NCBI RefSeq assembly: GCF_900091595.1
Contig: NZ_FMCW01000001.1
Coordinates: forward strand, 157,706-221,705
Direction of reading: 5' to 3'
Origin: Micromonospora haikouensis
Lineage (GTDB): Bacteria > Actinomycetota > Actinomycetes > Mycobacteriales > Micromonosporaceae
DNA: 64,000 nucleotides
In this document: positions 54,717 through 64,000 of the stretch, in pieces
Layout: every line of letters starts with the position of its first letter
Position numbering within the stretch: the first letter of the stretch is position 1
Notes under the pieces: generated by a model
What the model was told of the DNA's origin: nothing
Databases searched by the model: none
Seen by the model: the letters and a program-made list of their open reading frames with translations, nothing else
Program-made: the position numbers and the translations under genes

Positions 54717-54864
54717 CCCCGCCGCCGCGCCGGCCGCAGGGGGAGTCGGGGACGCCCGGCCGGTGCCGGGCAATAGACTCGCTGCGGTCACCGCGCGTCA
54801 TCGTCGTTCCCGGCGCGCGGCAAGCCACCGCCAGATGCAGCAGGACAGCCAGAAGGGGGCACTG

Positions 54865-55170
54865 ATGGCCGCCATCTCCCGCGAGGAGGTCGCGCACCTG
54901 GCGCGACTGTCGCGGCTCGCCGTCACGGAGGAGGAGCTGGACACCTTCGCCGGCCAGCTCGACACGATCCTCCAGGCGGTCGCCCAGGTCGGCGAGGTCG
55001 CCGCGGCGGACATCCCGCCGACGTCCCACTCCGTGCCGTTGACCAACGTGCTGCGCGAGGACGTGGTGGTGCCCGGCCTGACCCCGGCCGAGGCCCTGTC
55101 GGGCGCGCCCGACGCCGAGGAGCAGCGGTTCCGCGTCCCGCGGATCCTGGACGAGGATGTGGCGTCATGA
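54865..55170 (+). CDS. gatC: Asp-tRNA(Asn)/Glu-tRNA(Gln) amidotransferase subunit C
   Basis: A 101-residue GatC, the small subunit holding GatA and GatB together. [20 protein letters not shown] and PRILDEDV are typical. AGAAGGGGG precedes ATG 54865. ATGA overlap with gatA. Confidence 0.94.
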   Translation: MAAISREEVAHLARLSRLAVTEEELDTFAGQLDTILQAVAQVGEVAAADIPPTSHSVPLTNVLREDVVVPGLTPAEALSGAPDAEEQRFRVPRILDEDVAS

Positions 55171-56642
55171 CCGACCTGACCAAGCTGACCGCCGTCGAGA
55201 TCGCCGGCCTCGTCGCCGGCGGCCAGACCTCGGCCGTCGAGGTGACCCAGGCCCACCTGGACCGCATCGCCGCCGTCGACGACCGGGTGAACGCCTTCCT
55301 GCACGTCGACGCCGACGGCGCGCTCGCCGCCGCCCGCGCCGTCGACGAGCGCCGGGCCGCCGGTGAGGAACTCGGCCCCCTCGCGGGCGTGCCGGTCGCC
55401 GTCAAGGACGTGCTCACCACCAAGGGCGTGCCGACCACCGTCGGGTCGAAGATCCTGGAAGGCTGGCGCCCGCCGTACGACGCGACGATCGTGCAGCGGC
55501 TGCGCGCCGCCGGCACGGTGATGCTCGGCAAGACCAACATGGACGAGTTCGCGATGGGCTCCTCCACGGAATACTCGGCGTACGGGCCGACCCGCAACCC
55601 GTGGGACACCGACCGCATCCCCGGCGGCTCCGGTGGCGGCAGCGCCGCCGCGCTCGCCGCGTACGAGGCGCCCCTGGCCATCGGCTCGGACACCGGCGGC
55701 TCGATCCGCCAGCCGGGCGCGGTCACCGGCACCGTCGGCGCGAAGCCGACCTACGGTGGCACCTCCCGCTACGGCCTGGTGGCGTTCTCCTCCTCGCTGG
55801 ACACCCCCGGCCCGTGCGCGCGTACGGTGCTCGACGCGGCGCTGCTGCACGCGGCCATCGGCGGCCACGACCCGCGCGACTCCACCTCCATCCCGCAGCC
55901 GGTGCCCGACGTGGTGGCCGCCGCCCGGCTCGGCGCGACCGGCGACCTGACCGGCGTGAAGCTGGGCGTGGTCACCGAGTTCTCCGGCGAGGGCGCGGAG
56001 CCGGGCGTCGCGGCGGCGTTCCGCGACTCCGTCGACGCCCTGGCCAAGCTCGGCGCGGAGATCGTCGAGGTGTCCTGCCCCCACTTCACGTACGCGCTGC
56101 CGGCGTACTACCTGATCGCCCCGAGCGAGTGCTCCTCGAACCTGGCCCGCTTCGACGGCGTCCGGTTCGGGCTGCGGGAGGGCGACGACGGCAACCGGTC
56201 CCTCGAAGAGGTCATGTCGCTGACCCGGGACGCCGGCTTCGGCCCCGAGGTCAAGCGCCGGATCATGCTCGGCACGTACGCGCTCTCCTCGGGCTACTAC
56301 GACGCCTACTACGGGCAGGCGCAGAAGGTCCGCACCCTGATCACCCGCGACTTCACCGCCGCGTTCGAGCGGGTCGACGCGCTGATCTCGCCGACCACCC
56401 CGTTCGTGGCGTTCCCGATCGGCGCGCGCACCTCCGACCCGTACCAGATGTACCTGGCCGACCTCTACACGATCCCGACCAACCTGTACGGCGGGCCGGG
56501 CATCTCGGTGCCGTGTGGCCTCTCCGACGGGCTGCCGGTCGGCCTGCAGGTCATGGCCCCGACGATGGCCGACGACCGGATGTACCGGGTCGCCGCCGCG
56601 CTGGAGTCCGCGGTCGGCACGTTCACCCCACCGGCACTGTGA
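55167..56642 (+). CDS. gatA: Asp-tRNA(Asn)/Glu-tRNA(Gln) amidotransferase subunit A
   Basis: A 491-residue glutaminase subunit of GatCAB, an amidase-signature enzyme. The Ser-cisSer-Lys triad is K80 (VAVKDV), S155 (GGSGGGS) and S179 ([10 protein letters not shown]). Ammonia from glutamine is delivered to GatB to amidate Glu-tRNA(Gln) and Asp-tRNA(Asn). Coupled to gatC; followed by gatB 13 bp later. Confidence 0.96.
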   Translation: MTDLTKLTAVEIAGLVAGGQTSAVEVTQAHLDRIAAVDDRVNAFLHVDADGALAAARAVDERRAAGEELGPLAGVPVAVKDVLTTKGVPTTVGSKILEGWRPPYDATIVQRLRAAGTVMLGKTNMDEFAMGSSTEYSAYGPTRNPWDTDRIPGGSGGGSAAALAAYEAPLAIGSDTGGSIRQPGAVTGTVGAKPTYGGTSRYGLVAFSSSLDTPGPCARTVLDAALLHAAIGGHDPRDSTSIPQPVPDVVAAARLGATGDLTGVKLGVVTEFSGEGAEPGVAAAFRDSVDALAKLGAEIVEVSCPHFTYALPAYYLIAPSECSSNLARFDGVRFGLREGDDGNRSLEEVMSLTRDAGFGPEVKRRIMLGTYALSSGYYDAYYGQAQKVRTLITRDFTAAFERVDALISPTTPFVAFPIGARTSDPYQMYLADLYTIPTNLYGGPGISVPCGLSDGLPVGLQVMAPTMADDRMYRVAAALESAVGTFTPPAL

Positions 56643-56655
56643 GGCAGGAGCACCG

Positions 56656-58152
56656 ATGAGCACCACGACCTTGCCCGCGTACGACGACGTCGTCGCCCGC
56701 TACGAGCCGGTGATCGGCCTGGAGACCCACGTCGAGCTGGGCACGAACACCAAGATGTTCTGCGGCTGCCCGACGGACTTCGGCGGCGAGCCCAACACCC
56801 GGGTCTGCCCGGTCTGCCTGGGCCTGCCCGGGTCGCTGCCGGTGGCCAACAAGGCGGCCATCGAGGCGACGATCCGGATCGGCCTCGCGCTCAACTGCTC
56901 GATCGCCTCGTGGTGCCGGTTCGCCCGGAAGAACTACTTCTACCCGGACATGCCGAAGAACTTCCAGATCAGCCAGTACGACGAGCCGCTCTGCGTCGAC
57001 GGCTACCTCGACGTCGAGGTGGGCGGCGAGCTGGTCCGCATCGGCATCGAGCGGGTGCACCTGGAGGAGGACACCGGCAAGACCCTGCACGTGGGCGGGG
57101 CCACCGGCCGCATCCACGGCGCGACGGAGTCGCTGGTCGACTACAACCGGGCCGGCATCCCGCTGGTGGAGATCGTCACCAGGCCGGTCCCCGGGACCGG
57201 GGCGCTGGCCCCCGAGGTGGCCCGCGCGTACGTCACCGAGCTGCGTGACGTGATCCGTTCGCTGGGCGTCTCCGACGTGCGGATGGAGGAGGGGTCGCTG
57301 CGCTGCGACGTCAACACCTCCCTCAACCTGCCCGGCCAGGAGTGGGGCACCCGCACCGAGACCAAGAACGTCAACTCGCTGCGCTCGGTGGAGCGGGCGG
57401 TCCGGTCGGAGATGCTGCGGCAGGCGTCGGTGCTCGACGCGGGCGGCCGGATCACCCAGGAGACGCGGCACTTCCACGAGGACACCGGCGACACCACCCC
57501 GGGCCGGTCGAAGGAGACCGCGACGGACTACCGCTACTTCCCGGAGCCGGACCTGGTGCCGCTCGCCCCGGACGCCGCCTGGGTGGCCGAGCTGAAGGCG
57601 GCCCTGCCGGAGCTGCCCCGGCTGCACCGCCGCCGCCTCCAGGAGCAGTGGGGCCTGTCCGACGCCGACATGCAGTCGGTGCTCAACGCGGGCGCGGTCG
57701 AGCTGATCGAGGCGACCGTCGCCGCCGGGGCCACCCCCGCCGCCGCCCGCAAGTGGTGGCTGGGCGAGCTGTCCCGCCGGGCCAACGAGACGGGCGTGGA
57801 GCTGGCCGACGTCGGGGCCACCCCGGTGCAGGTCGCCGAGCTGCAGGGCCTCGTCGACGCCGGCAAGCTCAACGACAAGCTTGCCCGCAGCGTCCTGGAG
57901 GGCGTGGTGGCCGGCGAGGGCTCGCCGACGGAGATCATGACCGCCCGGGGCCTGGAGGTCGTCTCCGACACCGGCGCGCTGACCGCCGCCGTGGACGAGG
58001 CGATCGCCGCCAACCCGGACATCGCCGAGAAGATCCGCAGCGGCAAGGTCGCGGCGGCGGGCGCGCTGGTCGGCGCGGTCATGAAGACCACCCGCGGCCA
58101 GGCCGACGCGAAGACGGTCCGCGAGCTGATTCTCTCCCGCCTCGGCGCCTGA
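56656..58152 (+). CDS. gatB: Asp-tRNA(Asn)/Glu-tRNA(Gln) amidotransferase subunit B
   Basis: A 498-residue kinase/amidotransferase subunit. [20 protein letters not shown] and [15 protein letters not shown] (zinc Cys), and the C-terminal tail (YqeY-like, [13 protein letters not shown]) are all present. AGGAG lies a few nt before ATG 56656. It ends the gatCAB operon, followed by the palindromic repeat. Confidence 0.96.
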   Translation: MSTTTLPAYDDVVARYEPVIGLETHVELGTNTKMFCGCPTDFGGEPNTRVCPVCLGLPGSLPVANKAAIEATIRIGLALNCSIASWCRFARKNYFYPDMPKNFQISQYDEPLCVDGYLDVEVGGELVRIGIERVHLEEDTGKTLHVGGATGRIHGATESLVDYNRAGIPLVEIVTRPVPGTGALAPEVARAYVTELRDVIRSLGVSDVRMEEGSLRCDVNTSLNLPGQEWGTRTETKNVNSLRSVERAVRSEMLRQASVLDAGGRITQETRHFHEDTGDTTPGRSKETATDYRYFPEPDLVPLAPDAAWVAELKAALPELPRLHRRRLQEQWGLSDADMQSVLNAGAVELIEATVAAGATPAAARKWWLGELSRRANETGVELADVGATPVQVAELQGLVDAGKLNDKLARSVLEGVVAGEGSPTEIMTARGLEVVSDTGALTAAVDEAIAANPDIAEKIRSGKVAAAGALVGAVMKTTRGQADAKTVRELILSRLGA

Positions 58153-58155
58153 GAT

Positions 58156-58209
58156 GTAAGGAGGGGGCCCTTGTTAACGCTTTCTGTATAGGAAGGGCCC
58201 CCTCCTAAC
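58156..58209 (+). repeat. Palindromic repeat with TGTTAACGC loop, copy B
   Basis: Perfect 13-bp stem AGGAGGGGGCCCT (58159-58171) with its complement at 58194-58206, loop of 22 nt containing TGTTAACGC. Starts 3 bp after the gatB stop and could also terminate it. Copy A is at 17960-18012. Confidence 0.85.
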
Positions 58210-58274
58210 ACCCGCACCCCCACACCCCCACCCACACCCCCACCCCCTCGCGAGGCGTCAACGGCGACGCCCGG

Positions 58275-60644
58275 ATGGAGCACCCCGTGAACCAGCACGA
58301 CCTCGACGTCCTCGACGAGATCCAGCGCCGGGTGCTCTGGCTCGCCACCCGCATCGTCGACGCGGCCAACCACGACCGGGACACCGGCGACGGGGTGAAG
58401 GTCGGCGGGCACCAGGCGTCCAGCGCGTCGCTGGTCACGGCCATGACCGCGCTGTGGTTCGCGCACCTCGACGCCGCCGACCGGGTCGCGGTGAAGCCGC
58501 ACGCCTCGCCGGTGTTCCACGCGATCCAATACCTGCTCGGCAACCTCGACCGGTCCTACCTGACGCGGCTGCGCGCCCGGGGCGGCCTCCAGTCGTACCC
58601 GTCGCGCACGAAGGACCCCGACGGCGTCGACTTCTCCACCGGCTCCGTCGGCCTCGGCGCCGCCGCGCCGCTGTTCGCCGCCGTCACCCGCCGGTACGTC
58701 GACGCGCACTTCGGCGCGCGCCCCCGCTCCCGGTTCGTGGCGCTGATCGGCGACGCCGAGCTGGACGAGGGCAACATCTGGGAGGCCGTCGCCGACCCCG
58801 CCACCACGGGCCTGGGCAACGTGATGTGGCTGGTCGACTTCAACCGGCAGTCCCTCGACCGGGTCGTGCCCGGGGTGCGGATCAACCAGTGGCGCGGCCA
58901 GTTCGAGGCCGCCGGCTGGCACGTCGTCGAGGTCAAGTACGGCCGCCGGCTCGCGCAGGCGTACGCGCGGCCGGGCGGGGAGGCGCTGCGCGACTGGATC
59001 GACGCGATGCCCAACGAGCAGTACCAGTCGCTGTTCGGGCTGGCCGGGCCGGCGCTGCGGGAGCGGTTCTGCGACGGCGCGCCGGCCGGCATCGCCGAGC
59101 TGATCGCCGACGTCACCGACGACGAACTGGCCCCGCTGGTCACCGACCTGGGCGGGCACGACCTGCAGGCGATGCTCGACGCGTACGCCCAGTGCGACGC
59201 GGTCACCGACCGGCCCAGCGTCGTCTTCGCGTACACCGTGAAGGGTTGGGGGTTGCCCATCGCCGGCAATCCCCGCAACCATTCGGCGCTGCTCACCACC
59301 GCGCAGGTCGACGCGCTGCGCGCGGCCCACGGCCTGACCCCCGCGACCGAGTGGGACCGCCTCGACCCGGCGTCGCCGGCCGGCATCCGGGCCGGCGCGC
59401 GCCGGGAGGCGCTGTCCCGACCGCCGGCCGGGCGGGCGCTGCCGGTCGCCGTTCCGGAAACCACGAGGGTACGCGCGAACCGGCCCGTCTCCACCCAGGA
59501 GGTCTTCGGTCGGGTGCTGGTGGAGCTGGCCCGCGACGAGGGCGTCGCCCCCTACCTGGTGACCACCGCGCCCGACGTGGCCACCTCGACGAACCTCGCC
59601 GGGTTCATCAACAAGACGGGGGTGTTCGCCCCGACCGAGCAGCGGTCCTGGACGGAGGACCGGATGCTGCGCTGGACCGAGAGCCCCGCTGGGCAGCACA
59701 TCGAGCTGGGCATCTCGGAGATGAACCTGTTCCTGCTGCTCGGCCAGCTCGGCCTGTCGTGGGACCTGTCGGGGCAGCCGCTGCTGCCGATCGGCACCGT
59801 CTACGACCCGTTCGTGCTGCGCGGCCTCGACGCGTTCCTCTACGGCACCTACTCGGGTTCCCGGTTCGTGGTCGCCGGCACCCCGTCGGGCATCACCCTG
59901 GCCCCCGAGGGCGGCGCGCACCAGTCCACGATCACCGCATCGGTGGGGCTGGAGCTGCCCGGGGTGACGTTCGTCGAGCCCGCGTACGCGGCGACCCTCG
60001 ACTGGCTGCTCTGCGACGCCCTCGGGCAGATCGCCGCCGGGGGCACGCCGGCCAGCACGGCCGCGCCGGTCGAGGACGGGGCGTACTACTTCCGGCTCAG
60101 CACCCGCCCGATCGACCAGGCGCCCTTCGAGGCGGCGCGGGCGCGGCTCGGCGACGCGGTGCTGCGCCGGCAGGCGGTCGCCGGGGCGTACCGGCTGGTC
60201 GACGCGCACGCGGCGCACCCGGAGCTGGCCGACGCGCCGGTGGTGCAGCTCGCCGCCTCCGGCGCGGTGCTGCCGGAGGTGCTGGCCGCCGCCGCCGAGC
60301 TGGCCGAGGAGGGCGTGGCCGCGCACGTGGTGGACGTGACCAGCCTGGACCGCCTCTACCGGGCGTGGCAGCGCACCCTGCGCCAAGGGGTGCGGACGGC
60401 CACCGTGCCGAGCGTGCCGGGGGCGCTGCGGTCGGCGTTCGTCGACCGGGTGCCGGTGGTGACGGTGCACGACGCGGCCTCGCACGCGATGGCCTGGCTC
60501 GGCTCGGCCGTCGGCGCCCCGGCGGTGCCGCTCGGCGTGGACGAGTTCGGCCAGTCGGGCAGTGTCCGCGAGCTGTACGAGCTGCACGACCTGCTGCCCG
60601 GGAGCATCGTCAACGCGGCCCTGGCCGCCCTCTCGCTGCGCTGA
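58275..60644 (+). CDS. Transketolase/AceE-like thiamine-diphosphate enzyme
   Basis: A 789-residue ThDP enzyme related to transketolase and homodimeric pyruvate dehydrogenase E1. ThDP/Mg site: GDAELDEGNIWEAVADPATT and WLVDFNRQS; the pyrimidine domain has LVTTAPDVATSTNLAGFI and HIELGISEMNLFLLLGQLG; a C-terminal transketolase-like domain follows. It is about 100 residues shorter than AceE, and no E2/E3 genes are adjacent, so the reaction (alpha-keto acid decarboxylation, DXS-like or transketolase) is undetermined. An ATG 58275 with a C-rich leader and no clear Shine-Dalgarno leaves the start slightly open. Confidence 0.75.
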   Translation: MEHPVNQHDLDVLDEIQRRVLWLATRIVDAANHDRDTGDGVKVGGHQASSASLVTAMTALWFAHLDAADRVAVKPHASPVFHAIQYLLGNLDRSYLTRLRARGGLQSYPSRTKDPDGVDFSTGSVGLGAAAPLFAAVTRRYVDAHFGARPRSRFVALIGDAELDEGNIWEAVADPATTGLGNVMWLVDFNRQSLDRVVPGVRINQWRGQFEAAGWHVVEVKYGRRLAQAYARPGGEALRDWIDAMPNEQYQSLFGLAGPALRERFCDGAPAGIAELIADVTDDELAPLVTDLGGHDLQAMLDAYAQCDAVTDRPSVVFAYTVKGWGLPIAGNPRNHSALLTTAQVDALRAAHGLTPATEWDRLDPASPAGIRAGARREALSRPPAGRALPVAVPETTRVRANRPVSTQEVFGRVLVELARDEGVAPYLVTTAPDVATSTNLAGFINKTGVFAPTEQRSWTEDRMLRWTESPAGQHIELGISEMNLFLLLGQLGLSWDLSGQPLLPIGTVYDPFVLRGLDAFLYGTYSGSRFVVAGTPSGITLAPEGGAHQSTITASVGLELPGVTFVEPAYAATLDWLLCDALGQIAAGGTPASTAAPVEDGAYYFRLSTRPIDQAPFEAARARLGDAVLRRQAVAGAYRLVDAHAAHPELADAPVVQLAASGAVLPEVLAAAAELAEEGVAAHVVDVTSLDRLYRAWQRTLRQGVRTATVPSVPGALRSAFVDRVPVVTVHDAASHAMAWLGSAVGAPAVPLGVDEFGQSGSVRELYELHDLLPGSIVNAALAALSLR

Positions 60645-61184
60645 CCCCCGCCCCGCCCTCCGCTGGCTACCGTCGCCGCGCCCGCTGCCGCCCGCTGCCC
60701 CGCGCCGATCCCGCCGGCCGCGCCGGTCCTACCCCTAACGGGCTGCGGTTCGTTGCGCTCCGTGGTCAGTGCCGCTCTGTAGCTTTCCGTGACCTTCTCC
60801 GTCGGCCTCGCCTCACCTTGCCCTCCCTTTGCTCTGCACCCATCGACGCAACGCTGCCGCTGATCTGCGGAAACGGTTGACACTCCCCGATCGACCTTTG
60901 GTGGGGTGATTGCCGAGGGTGACTGTTGCGTCGATGGGTGCAGAGCAAAGGAGGCGACGGGGTGGGTTGACAGGCGCTGCTCGGTGACACACCGTCACGG
61001 TTGACCGTGGCTTCGTAGGTCCGCGGCAGGTCCGCGGCCCGCAGGCCGGGGGCCGGCCTGTGCTGCCCCGTACCGGCCGGGCCCGTGCTGCCCCGTACCG
61101 ACGGCCCGCGCGGGCGCTCGGGCGGCAAGGGCAGCGGAGCGGCGGGGGTGAGTGGGGGCGAGCGGGGTGGGCGGGGCGGCCGGG
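60645..61184. other. Gene-free region between convergent genes with a 126-bp palindrome
   Basis: 540 bp without a credible gene. Holds the palindrome 60826-60951 and short direct repeats (GTGCTGCCCCGTACCG twice at 61057-61100, AGGTCCGCGGC at about 61016-61037). Confidence 0.6.
60826..60951. repeat. 126-bp palindromic element with perfect 27-bp arms
   Basis: The left arm CCTTTGCTCTGCACCCATCG continues GACGCAAC (60826-60852) and its exact complement is 60925-60951. The loop is 72 nt. It lies at about the middle of the convergent intergenic region. Confidence 0.85.
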
Positions 61185-62711
61185 TCAGCGGGTCGGGGTC
61201 GGGGTGACCGGCACCTGGTCGCCGGCCTTCGGGTTCTGCACCACGTGCCGTTCCAGGTTGACCTGCGCCTGGCCGGTGCCGCCGACGGTGATGTCGTCGT
61301 ACGCCTGGAGCAGTTTCTCCTTGTCGAAGTAGAGCACCGTCATCGACAGCGGGGTGGGCTTCTCGCCCTCCAGGCCGCGCAGCCCCGCGCCGCCGGTGGA
61401 CCCCTCCACCATCAGCTGCGTCGGCATCTGGCCCGGCGCCTGCGGCAGCTTGGAGACCTGCCGGGCGTGGGTGTGCCCGGCGAGCACCAGGGGACAGGTG
61501 CCCGACAGCGGCCCCGCCGACGCCGGGTCGTGCACCAGCGCGATGTTCACCGGCCTGGGCGAGTTGCGGACCGTGGTGGCGAGCTGTTCACCGGCCCCGA
61601 TCACCTGGTCGGCCACCTCGCTGGTGAGGCCGCTGCCGGCCGGGGAGGTCTCCTTGTCGGGGGTGAACCGGGGGTCGCCGATGCCGGCGATGGTCAGCCC
61701 GGCGACGGTGGTGGTCGAGTTGTTCAGCACGATCGCGTTGGGCTGCTGGGCCACCGCCGCGGCCGTCTTGCCCGAGTCGTGGTTGCCCCGGATGTAGACG
61801 TACGGCTTCTTGAGCAGCCCGATCGAGCCGACGAACGACGCCTCCGGCTCGCTGCCCCAGTCGGTGATGTCGCCGGTGTCGATCACCACGTCGATGCCGA
61901 ACTGCTCCACGACCGTGCGGATGAGCTGCCACCCGGTCGGGTTGAGGTGCATGTCGGAGACGTGCAGGACCCGGGTGGTGCCGGGGGCCGGCTCGTACAC
62001 CGGCAGGGCGGAGACGGTGGTGTAGAGCTGGCTGACGTTGCCGACGAGGCGCTGGAGCTGCTCGGCGTACTTGGTGTAGTCGTTGGCGATCCGGCGGGCG
62101 TCACCGACGATCGCGGGGGCGTTGACCAGCAGCCCCTCGTACCGGGGCTCCTCGATCGCCTGCGGGCGGATGGTGGACGCGGCGAGGCCGAGGCTGCCGG
62201 CGGTGACCAGCAGCGACAGTCCGCCCGCCCAGGCGGTGCGCCGGGTGTCGCGGAACACCAGCCCGGCGAGGATGAGGGTGACCAGCACGGCCGCGCCGAC
62301 GGTGCGTAGCCCGAGGCGCAGCACCCCGTTGCGGACGTCGGTGACGGCGGACTGGCTGGCCCGGCTGATGCTCGCCGGGTCGTCGATCAGCGCCTCGGTG
62401 CGCCGCTGGTCGAGGGCCCCGAGGCCGACGGTGAGGTGGGTGGGCCCGTCGTGGCTGTCGAGCTGGAGCGCGCCCAGCGGCGGGATGTCGACGGTGGTGC
62501 CGCCCTCCAGCGATGGGGTGAGGCTCAGCTCCGCGCGGAACGGCCCGATGTCGGTGTGCACCCGCCCGCCGGCGAGGGTGCCGATGACCGCCCCGGCCAG
62601 GGAGATCACCAGGACGGCGAGGACCACCCCCAGCCGCCGGAGACGGCCGCGCCCGGCCGTGCGGGGCGCGGCTTCGCCGGCGCTGCGCTCTTCGTTCTCC
62701 TGCCCGTCCAT
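61185..62711 (-). CDS. Membrane-anchored metallophosphoesterase
   Basis: A 508-residue protein with a cytoplasmic tail, an N-terminal helix (about 25-47), an extracytoplasmic region, further helices (to about 200) and a calcineurin-like phosphoesterase domain. Metal ligands: SDMHLN, DTGDITDWG, RGNHDS, LVHDPAS and AGHTHARQ, so a complete di-metal site. The N-terminal membrane portion with HTDIGPFRAELSLTPS is typical of a group of actinobacterial metallophosphoesterases of unknown substrate. ATG 62711 has CAGAAT 6 nt upstream. Confidence 0.85.
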   Translation of the reverse strand: MDGQENEERSAGEAAPRTAGRGRLRRLGVVLAVLVISLAGAVIGTLAGGRVHTDIGPFRAELSLTPSLEGGTTVDIPPLGALQLDSHDGPTHLTVGLGALDQRRTEALIDDPASISRASQSAVTDVRNGVLRLGLRTVGAAVLVTLILAGLVFRDTRRTAWAGGLSLLVTAGSLGLAASTIRPQAIEEPRYEGLLVNAPAIVGDARRIANDYTKYAEQLQRLVGNVSQLYTTVSALPVYEPAPGTTRVLHVSDMHLNPTGWQLIRTVVEQFGIDVVIDTGDITDWGSEPEASFVGSIGLLKKPYVYIRGNHDSGKTAAAVAQQPNAIVLNNSTTTVAGLTIAGIGDPRFTPDKETSPAGSGLTSEVADQVIGAGEQLATTVRNSPRPVNIALVHDPASAGPLSGTCPLVLAGHTHARQVSKLPQAPGQMPTQLMVEGSTGGAGLRGLEGEKPTPLSMTVLYFDKEKLLQAYDDITVGGTGQAQVNLERHVVQNPKAGDQVPVTPTPTR

Positions 62712-62782
62712 GCTGAGATTCTGACCTGCCCAGTGAAGGATCTTGGCAAACCCGGGATTCCGGCCCTGCTGGCGGCGGCGGG

Positions 62783-63955
62783 TCAGCTGCGGCCCGCGCC
62801 GCCGTCGGTGAAGACGAGACGCAGGATCCGGTCGTCCTCGGGGGCCGGCTGGCCCCGCCCGTCGTGGTTGGAGGTGGTGACCCAGACCGACCCGTCGGGG
62901 GCGGCGACCGCGCCGCGCAGCCGGCCGTACCGGCGGGTGAGCAGCTCCCGGGGCTGGCCGAGCACCGTGCCGGTGTCGGTCAGCTCGACCAGCCACAGCC
63001 GCTGCCCGCGCAGGCAGGCGGTGACCAGCAGCCGGTCGGTCGCCGCGAGGCCCGAGCAGGAGGCGTCGGTGGTGCGCCACTGCACCAGCGGGTCGGCGTA
63101 CCGCCGGTCGTCGGCCTGGCCCTCGACCTGGGGCCAGCCGTAGTTGCCGCCCTTGGTGATCTGGTTGATCTCGTCCCAGGTGTTCTGGCCGAACTCGACG
63201 GCGTACATCCGCTTGCCGGCGTCCCAGGCCAGGCCCTGCACGTTGCGGTGGCCCAGGGACCAGACGGGGGAGCCGGCGAACGGGTTGCCCGGGGCCGGCT
63301 TGCCGGCGGTGGTGATCCGCAGGATCTTGCCGCCCAGGTTCTTCTGGTCCTGTGCGGCCTCCCGGTTGCCGGCGTCGCCCGTGCTCGCGTAGAGGAAGCC
63401 GTCCGGGCCGAACGCGAGCCCGCCGCCGTTGTGGATGCCGGCCTTGGGGATGCCGGTCAGGATCGGGGTGGGCGCACCGTCCAGGTCCAGCTTGACGATC
63501 CGGTTGTCGTTCTCGGCGGTGTGGTAGACGAAGATCGTCTGGTCGGTCGCGTAGTCGGGGGAGACCGCGATCCCCATGAGCCCGCCCTCGCCGCCGGGCA
63601 CCACGCCGGGCACCGTCCGCACCGCCGTGACCGTCAGCCCGTCGCGCAAGGAACCGGGGCCGACCTGGAGGATCCGGCCGCTGTCCCGCTCGGTGACCAG
63701 CGCGCCGCCGTCGGGCAGGAACGCCATGCCCCACGGCACCCGCAGCCCCTTGGCCAGCACCGTGGTGACCACCTGCGGGCCGGCCCCGGCGGGCGCGGAG
63801 ACCGACGGGGTGGGCAGGTTGGGCGGCTCGCCGGCCGGGTCCGGCTCCGGCTCGCCGAAGCTGCACCCGGCGGCGGCCAGCAGCAGCGCCGCGCTGGACG
63901 CCGCGACGGCCGCCCGCAGCGGGCTCTTTCGGGGGTACGGGGCTCCGGTGCTCAC
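62783..63955 (-). CDS. PQQ-dependent sugar dehydrogenase-like lipoprotein
   Basis: A 390-residue secreted lipoprotein: a signal ending LLAAAGC (lipobox, Cys31), a Pro-rich linker and a six-bladed beta-propeller of the soluble glucose dehydrogenase (GDH-B/YliI) family. Family motifs: [26 protein letters not shown] (catalytic-type His), [13 protein letters not shown] and [13 protein letters not shown]. Whether PQQ is used is unknown: many relatives are uncharacterised aldose dehydrogenases. GTG 63955 has TAGGCT 7 nt upstream, so a leaderless mRNA is likely. Confidence 0.87.
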   Translation of the reverse strand: MSTGAPYPRKSPLRAAVAASSAALLLAAAGCSFGEPEPDPAGEPPNLPTPSVSAPAGAGPQVVTTVLAKGLRVPWGMAFLPDGGALVTERDSGRILQVGPGSLRDGLTVTAVRTVPGVVPGGEGGLMGIAVSPDYATDQTIFVYHTAENDNRIVKLDLDGAPTPILTGIPKAGIHNGGGLAFGPDGFLYASTGDAGNREAAQDQKNLGGKILRITTAGKPAPGNPFAGSPVWSLGHRNVQGLAWDAGKRMYAVEFGQNTWDEINQITKGGNYGWPQVEGQADDRRYADPLVQWRTTDASCSGLAATDRLLVTACLRGQRLWLVELTDTGTVLGQPRELLTRRYGRLRGAVAAPDGSVWVTTSNHDGRGQPAPEDDRILRLVFTDGGAGRS

Positions 63956-64000
63956 CCGGCCCAGCCTAGCCGCCCCGGCCGCGCCGCGACGGGGCCCGCA

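Overview
The window is 64 kb of very GC-rich chromosomal DNA from an actinobacterium, most probably a Micromonospora or close relative in the Micromonosporaceae. This rests on actinobacterial gene families (expansin, GT87 mannosyltransferase, LCP protein, DUF6232 and DUF4253 proteins), frequent GTG starts, promoters of TANNNT type placed 5-8 nt before start codons, and dense ATGA/GTGA overlaps. No prophage, insertion sequence, CRISPR array, rRNA operon or biosynthetic cluster is visible. About 60 protein genes and one tRNA-Leu are annotated.

Layout. 1-6.2 kb: end of a polysaccharide pyruvyl transferase, a GH10 xylanase, a DUF4253 protein, an LCP cell-wall ligase, a methyltransferase, an expansin and an acetyltransferase. 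6.4 kb: tRNA-Leu(UAG). 6.5-7.8 kb: a flavin/PNPOx-type protein and the peroxiredoxin Bcp. 8.2-10.9 kb: the ECF transporter cbiMNQO, preceded by a Nur-like nickel operator. 10.9-17.1 kb: a divergent locus. Leftward runs an ECF sigma factor, a MauE-like membrane protein, a DsbA-like protein and a novel membrane protein. Rightward runs a zinc-finger anti-sigma candidate, a CopC-CopD fusion and a YcnI protein. The likely theme is copper handling and extracytoplasmic thiol redox. 17-24.7 kb: membrane proteins, a GT87 mannosyltransferase, oligoribonuclease, a TetR/DCC/membrane-protein operon with two operator palindromes, and a GH3 hexosaminidase. 24.8-38.9 kb: a ROK regulator with its operator, three ABC systems, ribokinase, paired DUF6232 proteins, enoyl-CoA hydratase, an acetolactate-synthase-like enzyme and small membrane proteins.

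39-58 kb is a conserved actinobacterial backbone (etfBA, cysteine desulfurase, mnmA, a MetE-like protein, ligA, gatCAB), in the same order as the M. tuberculosis Rv3029c-Rv3009c region. Into it are set an ECF sigma/anti-sigma pair facing a DUF4397 protein and a class F sortase, an ADP-ribosylglycohydrolase, and a membrane GGDEF-EAL protein. 58-64 kb: a large transketolase/AceE-like enzyme, a metallophosphoesterase and a lipoprotein sugar dehydrogenase.

The most notable non-coding signals are two ECF promoters with the same GCATCC-N15-GGCG(A/T)A form in the 42.5-kb divergent gap, the Nur-like, TetR and ROK operators, and several families of palindromic intergenic repeats. The latter include a hairpin around TGTTAACGC (2 copies), a 26-bp motif (3 copies, two facing each other around 0.6 kb of non-coding DNA), and single 71-bp and 126-bp palindromes.
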